Source: Acanthamoeba castellanii str. Neff (Eukaryota > Discosea > Longamoebia > Acanthamoebidae). Taken from it: a stretch of DNA of 64,000 nucleotides. This document shows positions 28,842 to 40,481 of this stretch, piece by piece; the first letter of the stretch is position 1, and every line of letters begins with the position of its first letter. A program made the translations under genes and the position numbers. Where the stretch lies: positions 1,871,859 to 1,935,858 of the forward strand of contig NW_004457442.1 in NCBI RefSeq assembly GCF_000313135.1, read 5' to 3'. The notes below the pieces were generated by a model, which was not told where the DNA came from, ran no database searches, and saw nothing but the letters and a program-made list of their open reading frames with translations.

Positions 28842-29800
28842 CACACGGCAAATTGGAAGGAGCGCGCACGATGATCTCTCGGGTGGACCACACGGATTCG
28901 TCGCGCTCGATTTCCTTGGCGAGTCGCTCCATCTCCTTCTCCTCGGGGAGGGCGCTGTTGTCCGTTTGCGGAGGCGGGGGACACTCGTCCTTCGGCAGAA
29001 GGAACACCGTTATCCGTTCCTTGTTGAAGAACTGCCGTCACAACACACCGCACACGACCACCAACCACGAGCCATGAAGTGTGAGTGCCTGCAGGCGCAG
29101 CTAAGATGGGGGAGTGGGGAAAGGAGGGCTCGTCGCCACCTTCTCAGCAACCACCTCGTGAGACGCCACCAGCCGCTTCTCCTCTTCGTAGAGCACCATT
29201 TCCTGGAGGGTGCGACACGACGATGGTGGAGAGCAAGAAGACGTTAGGGCGGTTGCGGGCATGGGTGCGTTGCGGTACCTTGGCCAGGGCCAGATAGAAA
29301 TCGTTTCGCGAGAGCGGAAACAGCGCTGGGATCGTGCTGAAGAGGTTGGCCTGCTCGTCGTTGCCACGGACACACGCAATTGAAGAGAGGGAGCAGAAGA
29401 AGAGAAGAACGAAGCCGTCAACCTAAAGGCGCCAGCAGAGCAGCTTCGAAGAGAGTGAAGAGCGAAACACGAGAAAGAACGAAAGCGGCGGGCGGGGAGA
29501 GACCTTGATTTGCTCGACGCTGAGTTTGGGAGGGAACTCGCAGTCGTAGGTGCCCTTGCTGTTGAGCCCCGCGGCGCCGAAGTCGTGGCGCTGTAGCAGG
29601 CCCGTGGAGGAGGAGGGCGAGGGCGGGGAAGGCGAGGCAGACGACGGGGGCGAGGGCGAAGATGAGGGGGGCCAGGCCGGCAGCCCCCCGTGATGAGGAG
29701 CGCTCTCCCCATCTTCGTCGTGGGACTTGGGGAGCAGGAGGATGACCCTGAGCTTGCAGAACTGGGACGTGTCCGATCGATTTCCGCGCAGAAAATTCAT
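26985..29800 (-). CDS. double-PH-domain protein, probably the N-terminal part of the PI3-kinase gene
   Basis: Minus strand, starting MNFLRGNRSDTSQFCKL at 29800. The first segment (LRVILLLPKS, an insertion rich in Pro/Ser, TYDCEFPPKLSVEQIK, then NLFSTIPALFPLSRNDFYLA, EEEKRLVAS and ITVFLLPKDE) follows the strand-helix order of the p85-binding/ubiquitin-like domain at the N-terminus of p110 PI3-kinases. A Ser-rich linker follows (28300-28850). PH domain 1 is at about 27820-28220: FMSGYLVKQGGNRKNWKKRF, VLTADSIRYYGKK, and the C-terminal helix NEEDLLAWMHATK. PH domain 2 is at about 27090-27640: WLTVWVV..., LRGRWKRYWCFISNSDHCLY, and EREMEEWMNAISRR. PH domains bind phosphoinositides or partner proteins at membranes. 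Read alone the frame stops at 26985, only 18 bases before the PI3-kinase ATG, too close for separate genes on the same strand; a GC-AG intron at 26982-27067 would fuse them. Confidence 0.78.
28808..28847. repeat. (ACGC)n microsatellite in an intron
   Basis: About ten copies of CGCA in an intron of the PH-domain gene (minus strand), the same motif as the array at 8523. Confidence 0.9.
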
Positions 29801-30620
29801 AGCTTGGCCGCCTCTCGAGAGATTGATTTAATCTTTGCTGCGAAGCATCAGCCACGAGGCAGGGTTCACGAAGCCTCCCTTCTCACCTTCGAACTAATAT
29901 ATCAAAATGTTGTTAAGCTTCGCCCCAAGGTAAATCTGCAGCTTCCTTCTCGTCCCTTCTCGTCCAAACGCGGGCACTAAACTGAAAATTAATTGTGTCC
30001 GCACCATTTCTGTCCACGTCATCCACCTTCTTAGATTTGATCAAACTTTAAGAAGGCTGCAGCGGAAAGCCCGCTGAAACTTGGCGGCTCGCGGAAATGG
30101 ATTCTTGGGGTATTAATTAATGGCGACAACGTCCGCAGAAAATTGACAAATGGTAAAGGGCTGCGGTTTGGGGTGCTGCGTGCGAAGGCAGAGAAAAGAA
30201 GAGATTCCCTTACGAACGCCAGCGGAGCACCGAGACTTTGCCTTGTCCAGCTTCGGGTGTGACCTAAAAAGCGAGCCGTGGGTTGAAGAAAGGGAAGCAG
30301 AGCCGAAGAAGAGCACCACCTTGCGCAAAATAGGGTAAGGCCTCCTTGCTTTTGGATCATGACGAGTCGTTTCTTTTGGGGCGCTGTACGTTGGTTTGTG
30401 CTGTGCTGCTGCCGTTCGAAGTCAGTTAGATGATTGAATGGATGCATCTCAAGTCGATGGAATGGGCTAATTGACTTCCATTCCTTCGTTTTCCATTACC
30501 ACGATGAACATCAATAGGATAAGCAGTTCGGCAAGAGGCAGAAAGATCGAACGAAGAGATCGCATTAATTAGCGAAGGCGAAGCAAAGATCAAGAGGATC
30601 ATCAAGCACCGAAGAACAAC
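29801..30620. promoter_or_regulatory. divergent intergenic region between the PH/PI3K gene and the MADS-box gene
   Basis: About 820 bases between two start codons. AT-richer patches (29890-29910, 30100-30125 with ATTAATTAATGG, and 30560-30580 with ATTAATTAG) stand out from the GC-rich surroundings. No long convincing coding frame; an open frame at 30150-30338 is short and without domain. Likely holds both promoters and leaders. Confidence 0.5.
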
Positions 30621-31493
30621 ATGTCGAATGCCGACAAGGAAAAGCTGCGAGCACAGAGTGGTGGTCCCCAGTTCAGCAACATGACGGCCGAGCAGCTCGA
30701 AGGCGACAGCGAGGACGATGATGAGGACGAGACGGCAGGAGGCGACAAGCCCAAGAGCAAGATCGTCAAAAAGAAGACGGGCGGATCGGGCAGGCGAAGG
30801 ATCGACATCAAATTCATCGAGAACAAGAGCAGGCGACAAGTTACATTCAGCAGGCGCAAGCGCGGACTCATGAAGAAGGTGCGCCTCTTTCTTTTTGTTT
30901 CCATCATTGCCATCATTCATTTCCGCACATTCAGCCTAATCATCATGACATTACTTGACACCTAAATCCCAAACTGACGCCTATTTCCCTCACAGGCGTA
31001 TGAGTTGACCACGTTGACGGGCACGCAGGCGCTCGTGCTGATCGCCAGCGAGACGGGCCACGTCTACACTTTCGCCACGCCCAAGCTGCAGCCGGTGGTC
31101 ACGCTGCGCGAGGGCAAGGAGCTCATCCAGTCGTGCCTCAACGCGCCCGACAACAACTACCCTCCGTCGGACTTCATCGCCAACACGTCTGGTTCCTCCT
31201 CGGGCGGCGCCCAGGGCGGCGGCGGCGGCGGCAAGGCGGCGGGCGAGTCGCCACCCAGCTCGCCGGTGCAGCAGGCGCAGCCGCCACCACCCTCGAACCA
31301 CGCGCAAGGGCCGCCGTCCCACCACCCACCGGCCGACTACGCTGCGATGTATGGCGCACACCCCGGGATGCACCCCGGGCACTACGGCATGCCCTCTCAT
31401 TACCCGCCCGCCGGGGCCTACCCGCACGATCTCTACGCCCAGGGTCTCCCGCCGATGGGTCTCGGCCACCCGCACAACATGGGCGGCAAGTAA
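30621..31493 (+). CDS. SRF-type MADS-box transcription factor
   Basis: Two exons, 30621-30878 and 30996-31493, phase 0 junction, 252 residues. An acidic N-terminus (SEDDDEDETAGG) precedes a complete SRF-like MADS domain: GRRRIDIKFIENKSRRQVTF, SRRKRGLMKKAYELTTLTGT and LVLIASETGHVYTFATPKL. The KK|AYEL intron position splits the domain. SRF/MCM1-type MADS proteins dimerise on CArG boxes (CC(A/T)6GG) and recruit partners. After the domain there is a short SAM-like extension, then Gly, Pro, His and Tyr-rich low-complexity sequence to the stop at 31491-31493. The SRF rather than MEF2 type is supported by IDIKFIENKSRRQVTF and TGTQ. Nuclear; targets unknown. Confidence 0.95.
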
Positions 31494-32138
31494 TAGACCA
31501 AGACCACTCCGTCACACAGCACACTCGCACTTCTTACGCCATCGATGTACGGGTCGCGCCGACAACCGCCTTTTTTTGCCTTATTTATTGCGTGTACAAA
31601 CAACACACCTGTTCGACCTCTCCGCCCCTTCCCCTTTTTGCTATTGTACTTCCTGCAACCGAGCCCCTTATGGTTTCCTAGTTCTGCGAGGTCTGGCGAA
31701 GATTGACGGTTGTGTCACAGGAAGCGGAACGACTTGGCCATCGCTTTCGTTCTTTTTCAATCAACCGCGGCCTTTTTGTTGCTTCGTTCTTTGTCGCGTT
31801 GTTCGGGGAGGTCGGTCTACACGCGTAGTCTACTGGATGACCGACCATGACACAAGACTGCCGCTGCCCAGAAACAGTTCAGACCAAGGGAGCACAGTTG
31901 CTCCGTCCGGTCTGGTCCTCAGCAGTCTGGAGACTACAATCGGTACCTGGCCATTTTTGCAGCAATCAATCCCCATCTCGTCGCGCAGTCTGTGTGACCG
32001 TGCTGACAACCTGACCTGGCCGCGGCCTTCGTTCTTTTTGTTATTCTTCTTCAACCGCCCCACACACCGATCGAACTCCACACCTCAGGTCCCCACCATC
32101 CGGCAGATTTGTGATCCTGCTCTACCTACCTCAGTAGA
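31494..32138. other. intergenic, T-rich then receptor-gene leader
   Basis: T-rich tracts at 31565-31590 and 31740-31800 are consistent with the 3' UTR of the MADS gene. Two pyrimidine-rich passages resemble each other (about 31730-31795 and 32015-32065, each with TTCGTTCTTTTT followed by TCAACCGC), probably 5' leader sequence. No gene seen. Confidence 0.5.
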
Positions 32139-35100
32139 ATGATCGGAAACACCACCGTGATATGCCTCGTGCTGTTGCTGACCTTGGGGCTCTGTGCGCC
32201 GAGCCGAGCTCAACAAAGTACCGTACCTCCTCGCCTTGGCTGTATCCGGCAGCACAGTTTGCGTAAGGCTTCATCATCGACTTCATGTAACGTTCCATCT
32301 ATCGTGCAGTTGTTGGCGCTACGACTGTGGTGGCCGGAGGCGGCGGCATCTTCCCCGAAGGCCTCATGACTTACTTGACCAGCTACTACCGGGTTCGGCC
32401 ACGCCCCTCCGCCAAGCCTTTGCCGCCAGCGCAGTCTCGTGATCTGACCTCGTGCTTCATTTTTTTTTAAATAGTTCGTTACAGGTGAGTTCACCATCAG
32501 CTTCCAGAACATGGGCAGTCAAGAATCGCTCCAGGCCTTCACCTCCCTCGGAACCCTCGTACGTGGCCTCACCCCCCCTGTTTCCGTCTCTGGTTGTGCG
32601 CACCTGTCCAGGCAGTCTTCAAAATCTCAAGAAAAAAAGGAAAAGACCATTTTATTCTTTTGAATTCTAACTGGCTCGTCGACAGGACTACGCGGTAGTC
32701 GATGCATCTTCAACGAAGGAGGCGCTCACGGCGGAGAACTTGGCGTTGCTGCCCTTTACCGGACAACCCATCGTTGCCGCCTACAATCTGCCCTCCCTCG
32801 CCTCCACTCTCGTACCTTGCCCCCCCCCTCCCTTAGAGTCTCTTGGTGCCCTGTACGCCGGTCGGTGCTGACAACCGCCTTCAGGTGCTGGACGGAGCGA
32901 CGCTGGGGGCCATCTGGTCGGGCAGTGTGGTGTGGTGGAACGACACGGCCATCCAGACCCTCAACCCAAGCCTCACGCTGCCGCAGGAGCGCATACTGCT
33001 GACCTACGCCAGCGACACGTCGTCCGGCATCACCCAGACCTTCACGCGTGCGCTGTCCCTCTTCGACGCTGACTTTGCCGCGGCGTGGAACGCGACGGGC
33101 AGCCTCGGTTGGGCCGGCATTGCCGGCATCGCCGGCCACGCCAACAACTCGGGCCGGCCCGGCAAGACCCAGACCGACTATGTCAAGGTGTGAGCCCCTC
33201 TGTGCACGTGTGCGATGATTGAGGGGGGGGGACAAGTCTGACCGGCGCATGCCCTCACGCGGAGAACAGAACACGCCCTACAGCATGACGTATTCGACCA
33301 AGATCATGGCCGCCAGCAGTGGCGTGCCCTACGCCCAAATGAAAAACAAGGCCGGCACGTCACACCCACCCACCCACTCACCCACCCACATTGTGGTGCT
33401 ATTGCACGGTTTGCTCATGCCCTTCGTATACGCTCTAATCACCTACAGGTGCGACTGTGGATGCTACGGTTGCCGCCGTGCAATCGGCGATGAACGAGGT
33501 CAGCGGCCAGCTCACCTCCGAGTACCTTGGACTGGATGTGCTCGACGGCAGCCTTGCGACGTCGTGGCCCATCTGTATGATCAGCTACGTGGTGACGCGG
33601 GCCAACTTCACCACCTCGGACTGCACCTACATCGAGGGGTTGCTTGAATTCTTTGCCTGGTCGCAGCTCAACCAATACGCCATCGACAACTCCCAAAAGC
33701 TGGGCTACGCGCCCCTGTCCTTCGGCTACAAGACGTACGTCACGCCGCTCGGTCGCTTCGCTGATCTTCTTGTGTTCGCGATCTAACACGGCACACACGG
33801 CACACACGGCACACACCAATGCGCAATTCCAGTAAGTTGATCGACAATCTGGGCCAGATCATCTGCAACAACGAGCGAGCATTCAAGCTGTCGTGGCTCA
33901 TCGGCGAAGGCCTCAATTTCAACCTGTACACCAAGTGGATGGACAACTACGACAGCGCCAACATCCGGCTGCGCTACTTCCAGGGCGCCACCCCCGTGGC
34001 CATCGCCGACATGGCCGCCTGTGCGTTTTGCTTCCCCTCCCCCCACGCTCTGGAACGCAGCTCTCATCTCTGCCCGCGACTCCAACAGATAACGTCGACT
34101 TTGGCGGTATCAGCACTCCGCTCAGCGCGGCTCAGCAGGCGGCGCAGCCAGACGTGGTCTCGTTGCCCATCATCGCTTACGCAGCCGGGCCTTCATACAA
34201 CGTATGGGCTTCACTCCCACCCGCCACCACCACCGCCTCTCTCAAGTCCTTTTTGGCTGACACGATGATCGATGTTGTTGTTGCGCGCAGGTGCCCGAGT
34301 TGGTTGGCAAGGAAAAATTGCTGTTCACCTTGTCGGTGGTGGCCGACATCATGCTCGGCATTGTCGACAACTGGAACCACTCGGCCATCCGCGAGCTCAA
34401 CCCGACTTTGGCTCAGTACCTTCCCGATCAGCCTATCATGGTGGTCACCCCCACGGGCGCGCCAACAGTGATGCTTCTAATGACCGAGGCCCTGAGCCAG
34501 GCCAGCGAGTCGTTCAGGAACATCGTACGTGCGCCCCTGTAAGCCCGACCACACGTCATCAGCATCCCGTCGGCTAATTCTCGTGTTCGACTCGCGCCAA
34601 CCAGGTTGGAGTCGGTGCGAACGTGCATCTCCCCGTGAATGATCTGGGCCGCAACATCAACACGTCGGATCCCTCCTCCTCAATCTTGAACGCGACCTAT
34701 TCGATGGGCATCTGGCTGAACGAGCAGATGCGACTTCTGCGGACGACGGTATTTGCGGACCTCATCAACCCGGCAGGCAATCGCGTGTCGGCCAACTACG
34801 CTTCCCTGGTCTCGGCCGTCGACGATTTCAGCAGCCAGCCCAACGTAACCAATTTCATTCTCGGTGCGTCCACATAGCCTTGGACTATCACGGTAGTGCG
34901 TTTATTATTCAGCATTTTCTAATGATCGGCGTGTCACATGCAGGCCCAGGCGCAAACAGCTGGCCCATAGCCACGTATCATCAATTCATGATTCGCCGTT
35001 CGACCATGATCGACTGTACCAAGGCCCAGGCGCTTCTCGACTGGCTCTACTGGACCCAGGCCAGCGCCGAGGCGCAAGACTTGGCCATCAAGTACGTCCC

Positions 35101-38100
35101 AGTCCACACGCGCGCGCGCGCACACACACACACACTGTATCGCCGTATATCATCGCTCACCAAACAACAACACTCACCGGTGATAGAAACTATAATGGTG
35201 TGGCTGGCCATTCGAAGCCGGTGAGAGAGCGACTGCTGGACTTCCTCGCCAGCGCGACGTGCGGCGGCGTGGCCGCGAGCTCGCTCCACGACTGCATCGC
35301 CAACAGCACCCTGTGCTCGGATCGCGGTCAGTGCGTCGCCGGCGTCTGCCAATGCAACACCGGCTTCGAGGGCGACCTCTGCCAATACGTGACCGTCGAG
35401 TCGACCAGCAGCGTGCCGCTCGACATCATCCTCGGCACGGTCATACCCGTGTCCTTAGTCCTGCTCCTATTGCTGGTGTGTCTCGTGGTGGGTCTGGTGC
35501 TGTGGGCGCGCCACAACCGGCGCACCGACGACGACTGGGAGGTGGACATGGGCGAGATCGAGTTAGGCGAGCAGCTGGGCGCGGGCGGCTTCGGCGTCGT
35601 CAACAAGGCCGTGTGGAAGGGAACCGAAGTGGCGGTGAAAATGATGACCGCCGACGCCAACACCCGCGAACTCGAGCGCAACTTCAAAGAAGAGGTAGGT
35701 TCATCCATGTGTAACGCGCCGTGTGGTGCAAGGTTGTTGATTTGCTCACACGCGCATTCACTTTTAGGTGCGCGTCATGACAGCGTTGAGGCACCCCAAT
35801 GTGGTGCTTTTCATGGCTGCGTGCACCAAGCCACCCAAGATGTGCATCGTAATGGAGTACATGTCGCTCGGGTCCCTCTTCGACGTACGGCCACATCCTC
35901 TCTCACCTCCCACCAACGTGCACTAACTCCTGTGCTCCCTTTTTTTAACTCCTGTTAACGATTAACACAGCTGCTGCACAACGAGCTGATCTCGGACATC
36001 CCCTTCGTGCTGCGGAACAAGATGGCCTACCAGGCCGCCAAGGGCATGCACTTCCTCCACTCGTCGGGCATCGTGCACCGCGACCTCAAGTCCCTTAATC
36101 TGCTGCTCGACAACAAGTGGAACGTCAAGGTCTCCGACTTTGGTCTGACCAAGTTCAAGGAGGAGATGAAGCGCGGCGGAGGCGACAAGGAGATGCAGGG
36201 CAGCGTCCACTGGATGGCGCCCGAGATTCTCAACGAGGAGCCGGTCGACTACATGTTGGCCGATATCTACAGCTTCGGCATCATCCTCTGGGAATTGGCC
36301 ACGCGTCAACAGCCCTACTTCGGACTAAGGTGCGTGCGTGCGTGCAGTGTTTATATTCTCATGTCGCCGTCGTCCCTGGTTTCGCTTGCGCGTTTTCCTG
36401 ATCTGAACTATGTGTGCGTGTAGTCCGGCGGCGGTGGCGGTGGCGGTGATTCGGGATGGAGCGCGGCCCCAGCTGCCGGAAAACTCCGACGAAGAGGGGA
36501 CCATGGCCGTCCCGTCCGAGTTCCTGGATCTTATGAAAACCTGCTGGCATCAGGACCCCACCATTCGTCCCTCTTTCCTCGTACGCGCTTGTCCACACAA
36601 CACACACAACACACACCGCGCAATACACTTGCCACAACTCATATTGCGTAACAGGAGGCGATGACCAGGCTGAGCACCCTCGGAGGCGACACGGGCCTGT
36701 CGTCCATGGGCAAGACCACCACGTCGTCCTCATCCGGCACGGGCGACCACACCAACAACTCCAAGTTCGAATCCTGGACTCTGCCGTCCATCAGCAATGG
36801 CGGCTCCTCCTCCTCTTCTGGTGCGTATCTCACCGTGTGCGGTGGTGTGTGCGTGTGCGGTGGTATGCGTGGTGCTTGGCTTACCCGTGAATTTTAGGGA
36901 GGGACGGATCGGCGGCGGCGGCGGCAGCGGCTGGAGCCGCCGGCGTGCGGCCGCCCGAGGGCGAGGTGACGATCGTGTTCTCCGACATCACGCGCGCGGC
37001 TTCGCTCTGGGAATTCTGCGCCGAGGCCATGCGCGATGCCACGCTCCTCCACAACCAGGCCCTGCGCGCCCTGCTCAAGAAGCACCGTGGCTACGAGGTC
37101 CTCTTCGCCAGGTCCGTCATCCCGCTACCGCGCCCCTTGCCCCTGTCCCCCGCTAACAACAATGACGGCGCGTGCGTGTTGCGTGTCGTGTGTCGTGTGG
37201 CGCCACACAGGGACAGGAACAGCGGCGAGGGTTCGTTCTGCATGGCCTTCCAGCACACGAGCGACGCCGTGCACTGGTGTATGGAGGCGCAGAAGGCGCT
37301 GGTGGACCTCGAGTGGCCCGCCACCCTGCTCGAGCACCCGGGCGCTGCCGAGGAGTGGAACGACGGCGACGACACGGTGCTCTACAAGGGCCTGCGGGTG
37401 CGGATGGGCGTGCACGCGGGCGAAGCCCGCACCAGGCGCGACGCAATGACCCGCCGCGTTGAGTACAGCGGACCTGTGGTCAACGCCGCCGCGCGCATCA
37501 CGGCCATGACCCATGGCGGCCAGGTCAGCCTCATCCCACAGCACCTCTCTCACCTCACTTCTTCGCCTCTGCGTTGCCCTGACGTGTTTTTTCCCAGATC
37601 CTCCTGTCGCACACGGCACACGCCAAGCTGAAGGACTCGGAGCTCATGCAGCAGGCCACGCGCATCGTGTGCCTCGGCAAGTTTGAAATGCCCGATGCCC
37701 CGAGCGGTACGTTCCTGCCGACCGTGTGCGGTGGTGCGTGTGCGTGCGCGCGTGTGGTGGTGCTGACTGAGGCATCACAGGCGCCAAGCTGTACGAGCTC
37801 AAGCCGCCTGGGCTGGAGGGTCGCTTCTTCGGCGGCGTCACGCGCGGTCCCGACGCCGAGCTGAGCCCGTCGTCGGGCACCATGTCGAAGCGCAGCGGCG
37901 ACCACCCGGGCGACGCGGACGACGACGAGCAGTCGGTCAAGAGCCACAAGACCAATGGCAGCGCCGACACGGACGACAACGAGCTGCAGACCGCGGTGGG
38001 TGAGGGCATGCTGTTCAAGGAGGACAACTACCTCACCTCGGCCAACCTCTGCCGCTGGGTCATCGACTACAAGGAGATCGCGCTCGGCAAGCAGGTACGC

Positions 38101-39134
38101 GAAATTTCATCCTTTTCGTGTGTGTCGTGTCGTGTTGCGTGTGTGCGGTGGCGGCAGACGTGCTGACACACAACACACGACAACGCACGCGCAGTTGGGC
38201 ATGGGCTCGTATGGCGTAGTGTGGCGCGGCAAGTGGAAGGGCGTCGACGTGGCGGTGAAGCGGTTCATCAAGCAGAAGCTGGAGGAGCGACGCATGCTCG
38301 AGTTCAGGGCCGAGATGGCCTTCCTCGCCGAGCTGCACCATCCCAACATCGTCCTCTTCATCGGTACGCGTGTCGTGTGTGTCGTGTCGTGTCGTGTGTC
38401 ATGTGCGGTTGCTGATGTGTCCGCACAAAACAGGAGCCTGCGTGAAGCGACCCAATCTGTGCATCGTGACCGAGTTCGTGAAGCAGGGAAGCCTGCGCGA
38501 CCTGCTGGCCGACAGCAGCGTGAAGCTGACCTGGCGCCACAAGGCCAAGATGCTGCGCAGCGCGGCCCTGGGCATCAACTACCTCCACTCGCTCCAGCCC
38601 GTCATCATCCACCGCGACCTCAAGCCCTCCAACCTGCTCGTCGACGAGAACCTCAACGTCAAGGTCGCCGACTTCGGCTTCGCCCGCATCAAGGAGGAGA
38701 ACGCCACCATGACTCGCTGCGGCACTCCCTGCTGGACCGGTACGTGTGTCGTGCGTGTCGTGCGTGTCGTGCGGTGCGCTGACGTTTCCATTGCGCCACG
38801 TGCAGCGCCGGAGGTGATTCGCGGTGAGAAGTATTCGGAGAAGGCCGACGTGTTCTCGTTCGGCGTGGTGATGTGGGAGGTTCTCACGCGCAAGCAGCCC
38901 TTCGCCGGGCGCAACTTCATGGGCGTGTCGCTCGACGTGCTCGAGGGCCGCCGGCCGGCAGTGCCCGCCGACTGCGCGCCGGCCTTCAAGAAGCTCATGA
39001 AGCGCTGCTGGCACGCCCAGGCCGACAAGCGACCGTCCATGGAGGACGTTATCGCCCAGCTCGACCTCATGGTGGGCGACCGCGATGACGACCGCGCCTT
39101 CGACGCCAGCAACGGCGCCATCGGCACAGTGTAA
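32139..39134 (+). CDS. transmembrane receptor: solute-binding-like ectodomain, EGF, kinase, nucleotidyl cyclase, second kinase
   Basis: A roughly 1,600-residue receptor of about 20 exons. Signal peptide MIGNTTVICLVLLLTLGLCA. The ectodomain (32300-35200) resembles periplasmic phosphate-binding (PstS-like) proteins, seemingly in two copies: GGIFPEGLMTYL, WNDTAIQTLNPSLTLPQERI, SSGITQTFTRALS and VDNWNHSAIRELNPTLAQYL. An EGF-like motif (CSDRGQCVAGVCQCNTGFEG) is at 35316-35376, and one TM helix at about 35418-35505. Kinase 1 (35550-36650): GAGGFGVVNKAV, VAVKMM, HRDLKSLNLLLD, DFGLTK, tyrosine-kinase-like class. Cyclase domain (36950-37700): IVFSDITRA has the first metal Asp, and GPVVNAAARI the transition-state Asn/Arg, but GEGSFCMAF lacks the second Asp. 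Kinase 2 (38190-39090): LGMGSYGVVWRG, VAVKRF, HRDLKPSNLLVD, DFGFAR, APEVIRG. Stop 39132-39134. Acanthamoeba is known for kinase-cyclase receptors; ligand unknown. Confidence 0.9.
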
Positions 39135-39375
39135 TTACTAATTACTCTTTTCGATCAATGTACACTAACTCCATTCAACCAAACCCAACACACACACAAC
39201 ACACACACAACTCACACACGACAGAGGTGAGGAATGAGAAGCACAAGGGTGTCTTTATTTCAGCCGTGGGTGTGTGGTGATACTACTTGGTTGGGGTGGA
39301 ACCCGGGCTGGAGGGATAGGGTAGAGTGGGGGGGGGAACGAAAGAAGAGTGTCCCGCAGTGGCGCCTCCGGCAGG

Positions 39376-39900
39376 TTAGATGCCGCCGATGCCGCCGCCG
39401 CCACCGAGAGCGCCGCGGATGAGCTCGAGGATCTGGTTGAGCAGGTCGATGAGGGCCGGCGGCAGGTTGCCGTTGAGCAGGCCGGCGATGGCGCAGAGCA
39501 GGTTGCCCAGCAGGTTGCCGGGGCCGGGGATGGCGGTGATGTCCAGCACGATGGTGTCGAGGTGGATCACGAGGCCCAGCAGATTGAGATCTAGAGGGCC
39601 GAGCACGAGGTGGAGGATCGGGCAAGAGTCGTTGGCCTGCTGGAGGTCGACCACCATGTCCACCAGGCCGAAGTCGAGGCCATTGAGGACGAGGTTGGCG
39701 ACGGCAATGAGTTGGCCTTCGCGGTGCTCGAACCGAACAATGTCGAGGCTGCCTGCCACCTGCTGGATGGCCTGGCCGGACGGGCCAGAGCCTCCGGCAG
39801 GGCTCATGAAGCCGCTCACATCCACGACGAGCTGGCCCGAAGCGGCGTTGATCAGAGCGAGACTGAGCAGGAAGACTGCGAGAGCAAACTGGATCTTCAT
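39376..39900 (-). CDS. small secreted protein, intronless, bacterial-like family
   Basis: A single uninterrupted frame of 174 residues with a signal peptide (MKIQFALAVFLLSLALINAA). The mature part has the pattern IVRFEHREGQLIAVANLVL, then CPILHLVLGPLDLNLLGL, then IPGPGNLLGNLLCAIAGLL, and ends in a Gly/Ile-rich tail. The two cysteines (in SCPIL and LLCAI) could form a disulfide. The CPIL...LGPLDLNLLGL...GNLLGNLLC order matches my recollection of short bacterial exported proteins, some mis-named as ABC transporter substrate-binding proteins; I do not know a function. The lack of introns, where neighbours have many, and the compact promoter with a TATA box about 88 bases upstream fit a laterally acquired and highly expressed secreted gene, but that is inference. 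Confidence 0.82.
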   Translation of the reverse strand: MKIQFALAVFLLSLALINAASGQLVVDVSGFMSPAGGSGPSGQAIQQVAGSLDIVRFEHREGQLIAVANLVLNGLDFGLVDMVVDLQQANDSCPILHLVLGPLDLNLLGLVIHLDTIVLDITAIPGPGNLLGNLLCAIAGLLNGNLPPALIDLLNQILELIRGALGGGGGIGGI

Positions 39901-39987
39901 GGTTGGTTGGTGTTGTTGTTGGGGTAGTGCGAGCTTGTCGAGGTTGTTGGTTTGTTGGGTGTTTGAAGAAGGTCGGAGTTCTGCCCA

Positions 39988-39993
39988 TTTATA
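39988..39993 (-). promoter_or_regulatory. TATA box for the secreted-protein gene
   Basis: Reads TATAAA on the minus strand, in the context GGTATAAATGGGC, about 88 bases upstream of the ATG at 39900. Acanthamoeba RNA polymerase II promoters are known to use TATA elements. Confidence 0.65.
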
Positions 39994-40481
39994 CCTGTCA
40001 AGCCAGACCCGGCGGTCCGGGGGTGGGCATCAAGAATGTGTGGAGCAGAGGGAACATCAGAGAACGGCACGACGAGCCCTCACGGCCAGGGAGAAGGTGG
40101 GGTTGCAGGCGCCCTCCAGTGAGTTTTTAATTTTTAAAGACCCCTTTTATGTTGTTAAAAGTCTGATCTGATTGGCCCCAGTCGATAAAAAGCACCAAAG
40201 ATCGCTATGAAGGTGCCGATAAGGGCAAGGAATCGCGGTGTTGCCGACCTAATCTTGCTGTACATGTACCTGCCGCTTAGCCCTCGAAAGACAGCCACGG
40301 CCGACCGATGGCGGGCACTTTTCAGCTCTGGCTGGCCCCTTCTTGTGCTCCCAGCCAGGCCAAGGATGAACGACCATGAACTCCTCTCCAGTTTCCAGAC
40401 CGATCTGAAACCGTGTGTGTGTTCAACACTTGCGCAAAGCGTGGGCTCGAGCCTCGCCTCAGCGTTGCAGACCAGGCATGT
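39994..40481. other. intergenic region upstream of the secreted protein and 3' of the serpin
   Basis: About 490 bases with no coding content I trust. A run of AT-rich bases sits at 40125-40160. Open frames on the plus strand here are antisense to the serpin end or have no domain. Confidence 0.5.

Noticed and set aside
31494..32138. Duplicated pyrimidine-rich passage as a mobile-element remnant
   Set aside because: Similarity is limited to short low-complexity TTCGTTCTTTTT strings; no terminal repeats or target duplication.
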